Positions 58,049-64,000 of a stretch of 64,000 nt of DNA are shown in pieces. The DNA lies in NCBI RefSeq assembly GCF_003345295.1, contig NZ_CP031055.1, positions 3,038,001 to 3,102,000 on the forward strand, given 5' to 3'. This DNA is from Vibrio splendidus (GTDB lineage Bacteria; Pseudomonadota; Gammaproteobacteria; Enterobacterales; Vibrionaceae). Position 1 is the first letter of the stretch. Each line of letters opens with the position of its first letter. The translations under genes were made by a program, and so were the position numbers. A model generated the notes under the pieces. That model was not told the origin of the DNA. It saw only the letters and a list, made by a program, of their open reading frames with translations, and did no database searches.

Positions 58049-58392
58049 GGTAAGTCCTTGGTTTGAGATTAAATGCACTTCTGTTTAGTTACTGAACGAA
58101 AGGAGCAACAAAACGTGATCAATTTAACACTTTTACCCTTAATGGTAAAGCAAAGGAACCTGTCATACTGGCCAATGCCTTGATGACAAAAAGTTAAACT
58201 CACGGCGCCGTAGTGTCCTCTTTATTACCTATTTCTAATAATAGCCCATGTTTCAAATGAGATACCAATCACACTATTTTGGTGAACTCATGAAAATCCC
58301 TCAGCTATCAAAGCATGGAATGATCAAACAGTAAGAATTTTCCCCTCACAATGGTAGGATTAGCCTATTACAGAACCTATATCGGAAACACC
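58049..58392. promoter_or_regulatory. Divergent cyaA / hemC promoter region with a possible CRP site
   Basis: 344 bp with no gene. CGTGATCAATTTAACA at 58114-58129 matches the CRP pattern TGTGA-N6-TCACA at 8 of 10 bases; CRP represses cyaA in E. coli, so a site close to its start is expected. By eye only. Confidence 0.4.
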
Positions 58393-59331
58393 ATGACAAA
58401 TTCAGCACCAATCCGTATCGCGACCAGAAAAAGCCCTCTTGCCCTTTGGCAGGCATACTTTGTAAGGGATGCACTGCAAGCTGCTCACCCTGGTTTAGAG
58501 GTTGAGTTGGTAACTATGGTGACCAAAGGTGACATCATCCTAGATACCCCGCTGGCTAAAGTGGGTGGTAAAGGACTGTTCGTTAAAGAACTCGAAGTAG
58601 CCATGCTAGAAGGCCGTGCTGACCTAGCCGTTCACTCAATGAAAGATGTACCGGTCGACTTCCCAGAAGGTCTAGGTCTAGTAACTATCTGTGAACGTGA
58701 AGACCCTCGTGATGCTTTCGTTTCAAACACTTACAACAACATCGACGAGCTACCACAAGGTGCTGTCGTGGGTACATGTAGCCTGCGTCGTCAATGTCAG
58801 TTGCTAGAATACCGCCCAGATCTCATCATCAAAGAACTGCGCGGCAATGTTGGTACTCGTCTAGGTAAACTCGATGATGGTCAATACGACGCGATCGTAC
58901 TGGCTGCTGCTGGTCTTAAACGTCTAGAGCTAGAAGAGCGTATTCGTAGCTTCATCGAACCAGAGCAGTCTCTACCTGCTGTTGGCCAAGGCGCTGTTGG
59001 TATTGAGTGTCGCCTTGATGACGAGCGTCTGATTAAACTTCTTGAACCACTGAATCATAAAGACACGGCTGATCGTGTACTGTGCGAACGTGCAATGAAC
59101 CTTACCCTAGAAGGTGGTTGTCAGGTTCCTATTGGCAGCTACTCATTATTAGATGGCGATAATATCTGGCTACGTGCATTAGTAGGCGAACCGGATGGTT
59201 CTAAAATGGTTCGTGGTGAGATCTCTGGCCTTCGCAAAGATGCAGAAGCGCTTGGCGTTACTCTGGCAAATCAATTGCTGGATGATGGCGCGAGAGAAAT
59301 CTTAACCAAGCTCTACGCTGACCAAGAATAA
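58393..59331 (+). CDS. hemC: Porphobilinogen deaminase (hydroxymethylbilane synthase)
   Basis: Joins four porphobilinogens to hydroxymethylbilane. 312 residues from the ATG at 58393 (ribosome-binding GGAAA upstream; the frame is open to 58351). Typical [13 protein letters not shown] start, [19 protein letters not shown], and the dipyrromethane-cofactor Cys in [10 protein letters not shown]. First gene of hemCDXY. Confidence 0.96.
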
Positions 59332-59333
59332 TC

Positions 59334-60062
59334 ATGACAGTGTTGGTGACACGTCCCGGCTCAGAGGGGCAATCGCTTTGCCAACAACTAGCGGATGAAG
59401 GGATTCAAGCAATCCATCATCCGCTTATTCGTATCGTTGATAATCCACACTCATCGGATTTAAGCACCCAGCTTAATAACAGCGATATCATTATTGCAGT
59501 CAGTCACCACGCTGTGACCGCTGCCCAAAGCATCCTTTCGAAAACTTCATCTATTTGGCCAACTTCGCCGCTTTATCTTGGCGTTGGTCAAAAAACTGCG
59601 CACGTTTTAAGCAAAGTTAGTAAACAAAAAGTAAACTATCCCCAAGTGAGTGATAGTGAACATCTTCTCAAACTTACTGAACTTAATGGCGTAGATAATA
59701 AATCCATTTTGATACTGCGTGGAAATGGTGGGCGTGAGCTCATTAGAGATTCTTTACTCAATCGAGGTGCACAAGTCTCTTATTGTGAGACCTACCGTAG
59801 AGAATATATTCCCATTAACGATCACAATATCTATCAAACATGGATAAACAAAAAAACGTCCAAAGTTGTCATCACTAGTCAGGAACAATTGGAGTATCTC
59901 TGCTCAATTACCCCTGATGAGTATTTGGCTTGGCTTTCAACGAGACAACTATTTGTCCCAAGCCAGCGCATAGTAGAACGAGCACAACAACTCGGTTTCT
60001 CGAACGTGACCAATACTCACAGTGCTACGAACCAAATATTACTGGCTGCTCTCCGGCCCTAG
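59334..60062 (+). CDS. hemD: Uroporphyrinogen-III synthase
   Basis: Closes and inverts ring D to make uroporphyrinogen III, the branch point to haem, sirohaem and B12. 242 residues with the poorly conserved family pattern: VTRPGSEGQ start, the central LRGNGGRELI, YCETYRREY. Starts 2 bp after hemC, so the two are coupled. Confidence 0.93.
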   Translation: MTVLVTRPGSEGQSLCQQLADEGIQAIHHPLIRIVDNPHSSDLSTQLNNSDIIIAVSHHAVTAAQSILSKTSSIWPTSPLYLGVGQKTAHVLSKVSKQKVNYPQVSDSEHLLKLTELNGVDNKSILILRGNGGRELIRDSLLNRGAQVSYCETYRREYIPINDHNIYQTWINKKTSKVVITSQEQLEYLCSITPDEYLAWLSTRQLFVPSQRIVERAQQLGFSNVTNTHSATNQILLAALRP

Positions 60063-60081
60063 CTAGAAACAGGAAATAAGC

Positions 60082-61308
60082 ATGACAAGCAAAAAAAATA
60101 ATGAGCATATTGAACCTGGAAAGAAACAAGACACTCAGCCAGTAGTTGTTGAAAACGAAAAAGCTGAATCTACAGAGACAAAACAGCCTGAAAAAAAACT
60201 TGATGCCTCTGCGTCAAATACGGTTCAAAGTGAACAGCCTCAAGTTGAGCATAAAGAGCAAATCGAGAAAGCAGAAAAGCAAGGTAAGCGCGGTGTCAAA
60301 CTAGGCGCTATTGCGATCGCTATTTCTATTATTTTCAGTGGCGGTATCGCATTTCAAATGCAGCAAAAGAGCGCTGAATACTCGGCTCAAATCTCGGCTC
60401 TTCAAACACAACTGCAAAATACCCAATCTGCAGTAAATAAAGACCTGCAAACCATCAAGCAAGAGACTATCCAAGAAGCTTCTCACGCAGTGGAGAAAAC
60501 TCAGGTCGTACAATCCCAGCAACAAAAGAGTATTCAAAGTCTGCAGTTAGCAGTAGCTGACGTTAAAGGCCGTCGACCAAATGACTGGTTGCTTGCTGAA
60601 GCCGATTACCTAGTAAAACTAGCAGGTCGTAAATTGTTCCTTGAGCATGATGCCGTTAGCGCAACCAAACTAATGGAAAGCGCCGATCAACGTATCGCAG
60701 CACTAAATGACCCAAGCTTAGTATCACTGCGCCAATCAATGACCAATGACATTACTAAGCTTCGCACTATCCCTCTTATCGACCGCGATGGCTTAGTTCT
60801 ACGCATCACAAGTCTACAACAGCAAGTCGATACGCTACCGCTTGCCAATGCAATTCTTCCAGAAGCTGCAGTTGTTGAGAAAAAAGCGGTATCGAAAGAT
60901 ATTAATGATTGGCAGAACAACCTGATGACGTCGATGAAAGACTTCTCAGAAAACTTCATCACCTTCCGTAGTCGTGATGGTGAAGTCATCCCTCTACTCT
61001 CTCCTGAGCAACACTTCTACCTACGTGAGAATATCAAGGGAAAATTAGAGACCGCAATTCGCGCTGTCTACAAAGAGCAAGGTGATGTCTACAGTGCAGC
61101 ACTTAATACCGCTAGCGAGTGGTCGAAAGCGTACCTAAACCAAGATAACAACTCAGTGATTGAATTTGAGAAGGCGATTAAACAGTTAAGTGAGCAGAAT
61201 ATCTCTGTGAAATACCCTGTAAAACTTGAGTCTCAAAATGAGTTGTCAGATGTTATACGTGAGCGCCTACGTCGTGAAGTGACCGTTATGACCACGGAGG
61301 AGAAATAA
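60082..61308 (+). CDS. hemX: HemX-like membrane protein
   Basis: A 408-residue protein: acidic/Lys-rich, glutamine-rich cytosolic N-terminus (1-72), one membrane helix (about 73-91), a coiled coil (about 95-150), then a periplasmic domain. Family of HemX, the conserved partner of hemCD, once annotated as uroporphyrinogen-III methyltransferase although no methylase motif is present. Function not established. Confidence 0.92.
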   Translation: MTSKKNNEHIEPGKKQDTQPVVVENEKAESTETKQPEKKLDASASNTVQSEQPQVEHKEQIEKAEKQGKRGVKLGAIAIAISIIFSGGIAFQMQQKSAEYSAQISALQTQLQNTQSAVNKDLQTIKQETIQEASHAVEKTQVVQSQQQKSIQSLQLAVADVKGRRPNDWLLAEADYLVKLAGRKLFLEHDAVSATKLMESADQRIAALNDPSLVSLRQSMTNDITKLRTIPLIDRDGLVLRITSLQQQVDTLPLANAILPEAAVVEKKAVSKDINDWQNNLMTSMKDFSENFITFRSRDGEVIPLLSPEQHFYLRENIKGKLETAIRAVYKEQGDVYSAALNTASEWSKAYLNQDNNSVIEFEKAIKQLSEQNISVKYPVKLESQNELSDVIRERLRREVTVMTTEEK

Positions 61309-62489
61309 TGATTCGCTGGATTTTTCTTTTTCTCGTTCTAGGTGCCGGACTAGTTGTCGGTACCCAGTTCTCAGGTCAACAAGGTTATGTCCTGATTTCG
61401 ATAGCAAATAAGACCATTGAGATGAGTGTGACAACACTGGTTATATTTGTCATTGCTCTTCTAGCTGCTCTATTCGGCTTGGAGTACCTATTCAAAAAGC
61501 TTATGTACGCAAGTTCAACGACTTGGAACTGGTTCAGTGTTCGTAAACTAAAACGCTCTCGTCGTTATACCAATGAAGGCATCATCAAGCTTCTTGAAGG
61601 TGATTGGAAAGGCGCAGAGAGGAAAGTAACTCGTTGGGCTAATCATCACGACATGCCTCTGCTTTGTTATTTAGTCGCTTCTCAAGCTGCTCATGAACAA
61701 GGTAATACGAGTGAGCGTGATAAGTACATCGAGCTCGCTAGCCAACAAGAGAACTCTCTACTGGCCGTTGAGCTAACTAAAGCAAAACAACAGATCAGTG
61801 AGTCGAACTACGAAGCCGCATTCGACACACTTTCGACCTTAAAAGGTACATATCCTAATAACACCGCTGTACTTGGCCTATTAAAAACCACCTACATTCA
61901 GCTTAAACTCTGGCAGCCATTACTAGAGTTAACGCCTAAGCTAGCTAAAAACAAGCTTCTTACGGCTGATGAGCAAGTTGAGTTAGAACAAAAAGCACAA
62001 TGCGGCTTGCTTCACGATGTGGCACAGCAGCAAGGTAGCGAAGGTTTAATCAGCCATTGGAACAAGCTTTCAAGAAAGCAGAAACAAAGCTCTCACCTTG
62101 TTTCCTGCTTTGTGAAGCAACTGCTCGCTCGTAAAGCTGACTCAGAAGCCTTCACTGTGATCAAAGAGAACATTGCGAAGAGTGGTTCAAATGAGCTCTA
62201 CATGTTGCTTCCAGAGCTTAACCTTGCCGATCACCACCCAGTCGTTGTGATGCTAGAGCGCGCCATCAGTAAAGATGGTGGCAATGCCGAAGCACACAGC
62301 GCATTGGCTCAGTTCTACCTAAGAGAACAGAAGTGGGCAGAAGCACAAGGCCACTTCGAGAAAGCACTAGCACTTCGCTCAAACGTATCAGATTACGGAT
62401 ACCTATCTGATGCACTAGAAAAGCAAAACTTAACGAAGGCAGCTCACGAAGTTTCTCGTAAGGCACTCGCTCTGGTTCAACCAGCTTAA
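61308..62489 (+). CDS. hemY: HemY-like membrane protein with TPR repeats
   Basis: A 393-residue protein with two N-terminal membrane helices (about 2-19, 38-58) and TPR-like helical repeats in the periplasmic or cytosolic rest (best near 270-390, EAHSALAQFYLREQKWAEAQG). Despite the name it is not protoporphyrinogen oxidase, which is the HemY of Bacillus. The ATG overlaps the hemX stop by one base. Last gene of the operon. Confidence 0.92.
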   Translation: MIRWIFLFLVLGAGLVVGTQFSGQQGYVLISIANKTIEMSVTTLVIFVIALLAALFGLEYLFKKLMYASSTTWNWFSVRKLKRSRRYTNEGIIKLLEGDWKGAERKVTRWANHHDMPLLCYLVASQAAHEQGNTSERDKYIELASQQENSLLAVELTKAKQQISESNYEAAFDTLSTLKGTYPNNTAVLGLLKTTYIQLKLWQPLLELTPKLAKNKLLTADEQVELEQKAQCGLLHDVAQQQGSEGLISHWNKLSRKQKQSSHLVSCFVKQLLARKADSEAFTVIKENIAKSGSNELYMLLPELNLADHHPVVVMLERAISKDGGNAEAHSALAQFYLREQKWAEAQGHFEKALALRSNVSDYGYLSDALEKQNLTKAAHEVSRKALALVQPA

Positions 62490-62504
62490 ACTGATACAAC
62501 TAAC

Positions 62505-62537
62505 ATGAAGCCGATGCCTAGCATCGGCTTTTTTGTA
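62505..62537 (+). terminator. Terminator after hemY
   Basis: AAGCCGATGC-CTA-GCATCGGCTTTTTTG, strong stem and T run 16 bp past the stop codon. Confidence 0.9.
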
Positions 62538-63250
62538 TCTACTGTTTACCTTAAGTAACTTGCTCAGTACGAATAAGCAAACACTAGAGATGGTAGTAAA
62601 AGTCTTCCATCCAGATCCCTTCTCCACACCCAGCTTATTGCTGACCGAAGCATCGTCCATTTTTAATAGGACCTACCTAGCTCGTAACAATCCATAAGTC
62701 ACACATCTTGATCATGGATTTTCAAATGCTATTAATGCTTTATAAGTACTGATTTTAAGTCATGAGGTTAAATCTTCTTGGAATCCCCCCGCAAGGTTTC
62801 CTAAAAAACACTGAGGGATACTTTAGATATATCCGTATGTAGTTTTAGCCAATTATAAAACAAGCTGTTTAGAATCCATTTGAGCTAACTGACAACCTTT
62901 ATATAGATTTTTGAAGGAATAACGATCAGATAGCTTGGTTTAAGATTGAAGAAGTGAATGTATAGCAGCCGAGTTTCAGACTCTAGACGAAATCAATTCT
63001 GGGACACAGCAAAACTCCGAAGTTTAAAGCGCGGCTTAATCATCACTCAACAGAAGTAATTAAGAAGCCACAGCTACTGAGAAAACTCCTGCTAACTTAT
63101 TAATTAAAATCAATTTGTCATGTTAGATCGCAAAGCCCGGCTATTGCTTAGCACAGCTTTCTAATCAATCGTCGATTCAACGATTACTAGCCAAAACAAC
63201 CTTTTACGGAAGCCAAAGCCAAGAGTTAAAACACATACCCCAGAAACGAC
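62538..63250. other. Intergenic region before the right rRNA operon, no gene seen
   Basis: About 710 bp with stops in all frames and no tRNA or conserved motif I can name. A small frame at 62430-62660 (minus) lies partly inside hemY and is a shadow. Confidence 0.5.
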
Positions 63251-63281
63251 GAAAGCCTAGTCGTCAGACTAGGCTTTCTAA
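63251..63281 (-). terminator. Distal terminator-like hairpin
   Basis: GAAAGCCTAG-TCGTCAGA-CTAGGCTTTC: a symmetric hairpin with short T runs, in the same place relative to a tRNA-like remnant as the functional terminator has to tRNA-Asp. Confidence 0.6.
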
Positions 63282-63282
63282 T

Positions 63283-63320
63283 AAGTAGCGGAATGGCCGG
63301 GTTGCGGACTTCAAGCAACC
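63283..63320 (-). pseudogene. Remnant of a tRNA 3' end
   Basis: TAATAAGTAGCGGAATGGCCGGG resembles TAATAAGTGGCGGAGTGGACGGG at the 3' end of tRNA-Asp (63404-63426), with CCA changed to CTA on the coding strand. The rest of a tRNA is not recognisable, so this is probably the relic of a second tRNA or a partial duplication. Confidence 0.5.
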
Positions 63321-63368
63321 CCTTTGTGGGACTCTTCGGCCGAAGGGCAAAACACTTTTCTTGAGATG

Positions 63369-63404
63369 TAAAAAAGCCCTGCTATTTCTAGCAGGGCTTT
63401 TTTA
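63369..63404 (-). terminator. Terminator of the right rRNA operon
   Basis: AAAAAAGCCCTGCTA-TTTC-TAGCAGGGCTTTTTTA, perfect long stem with runs on both sides, 5 bp past the tRNA-Asp 3' end. Confidence 0.9.
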
Positions 63405-63409
63405 ATAAG

Positions 63410-63486
63410 TGGCGGAGTGGACGGGACTCGAACCCGCGACCCCCGGCGTGACAGGCCGGTATTCTAACCAACTGAACTACCACTCC
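63410..63486 (-). tRNA. tRNA-Asp (anticodon GTC)
   Basis: A 77-base cloverleaf on the minus strand including encoded CCA. Acceptor stem GGAGTGG pairs with CCACTCC; the anticodon loop reads CCTGTCACG with GTC; the T-arm has GGGTTCGAGTCCC. It follows 5S in the rRNA operon, as in other vibrios and E. coli. Confidence 0.97.
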
Positions 63487-63551
63487 GCAGTGGTCAACTC
63501 ACTAAGTGAGCGTCCATATCTCCAGGTCGGTCAACCTAAAGATTTAATTTA

Positions 63552-63671
63552 AAGCCTGGCGATGTCCTACTCTCACATGGGGAAACCCCACACTACCATC
63601 GGCGCTATTGTGTTTCACTTCTGAGTTCGGCATGGAATCAGGTGGGTCCACAATGCTATGGTCGCCAAGCA
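63552..63671 (-). rRNA. 5S ribosomal RNA of the right operon
   Basis: Same ends and length as the copy at 566-685; one visible difference (A at 63585 for G at 599). Lies between tRNA-Asp and the 23S gene. Confidence 0.97.
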
Positions 63672-63769
63672 AATTTTAAAATTCGGAAAGCTTATTTAAA
63701 AGTTATTTCTCTTCAAACGCATTCAAGGTCTGGTACTTCTGAGTCCATAAAACCCCTTGGGTGTTGTAT

Positions 63770-64000
<231 letters not shown>

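Overview
The window is a 64 kb piece of a Vibrio chromosome, most likely the large chromosome of a Splendidus-clade species (clade by inference only). Evidence: vibrio-type rRNA operons with no tRNA in the 16S-23S spacer, a tRNA-Asp(GTC) after 5S, gammaproteobacterial gene neighbourhoods (hemCDXY/cyaA/cyaY/lptM-lysA-dapF-xerC-yigB; rhtB/pldB/yigL; ftsYEX-rpoH; plsB/dgkA/lexA; fabR/yijD/sthA), and many c-di-GMP genes. Almost all of it is core chromosome. I see no prophage, IS element, integron or CRISPR array.

Layout. 1-5582: tandem rRNA operons on the minus strand, one complete (16S-23S-5S) and the 5' end of the next, separated by about 400 bp of promoter and leader. 6.2-12.7 kb: a membrane-anchored RRM protein, murI, a PP-loop ATPase, btuB behind a cobalamin riboswitch, trmA, yijD and fabR. 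13-22.3 kb: sthA, a DinF-type MATE pump, a methyltransferase behind two Fur-like boxes, lexA with two SOS boxes, dgkA, plsB, ubiA (frameshifted as given) and ubiC. 22.4-28.6 kb: a FliL-like protein, glpG, glpE, an intergenic patch with DnaA boxes, then rpoH-ftsX-ftsE-ftsY. 28.8-34.5 kb: rsmD and the small yhhL/yhgN/yecH/yhhN/yhhM-type genes, a G-poor intergenic region ending in an unlisted 26-codon ORF, a HEPN-like membrane protein and an acyltransferase. 34.6-38.1 kb: an arsenate-resistance cluster (arsR, GAPDH, a CX5R phosphatase and arsJ) with a pair of inverted ~105 bp repeats around the GAPDH gene. 38.2-50.3 kb: an EAL-HDOD protein, rhtB, pldB, yigL, an EVE protein, a lipoprotein, a DTW-domain protein, then two tandem FIST-GGDEF-EAL paralogues. 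50.4-62.5 kb: yigB, xerC, DUF484, dapF, lysA, lptM / cyaY / cyaA / hemCDXY. 63.3-64 kb: rRNA terminator, tRNA-Asp, 5S and the 3' end of a 23S gene from another rRNA operon in the same orientation.

How the genes work together. The ars cluster is the clearest accessory system: GAPDH would turn arsenate into 1-arseno-3-phosphoglycerate and ArsJ would export it, under ArsR control; the phosphatase inside the cluster has no settled role. ftsY-ftsE-ftsX-rpoH couples membrane targeting, divisome activation and the heat-shock sigma factor. hemCDXY makes uroporphyrinogen III, divergent from cyaA. yigB-xerC-DUF484-dapF-lysA-lptM reads as one long minus-strand run. Points most worth a second look: the ubiA frameshift, the small ORF at 32298, the ars-cluster phosphatase and repeats, the Fur-like boxes before the methyltransferase, the DnaA-box patch, and the tandem FIST-EAL pair with a lost GGDEF motif.
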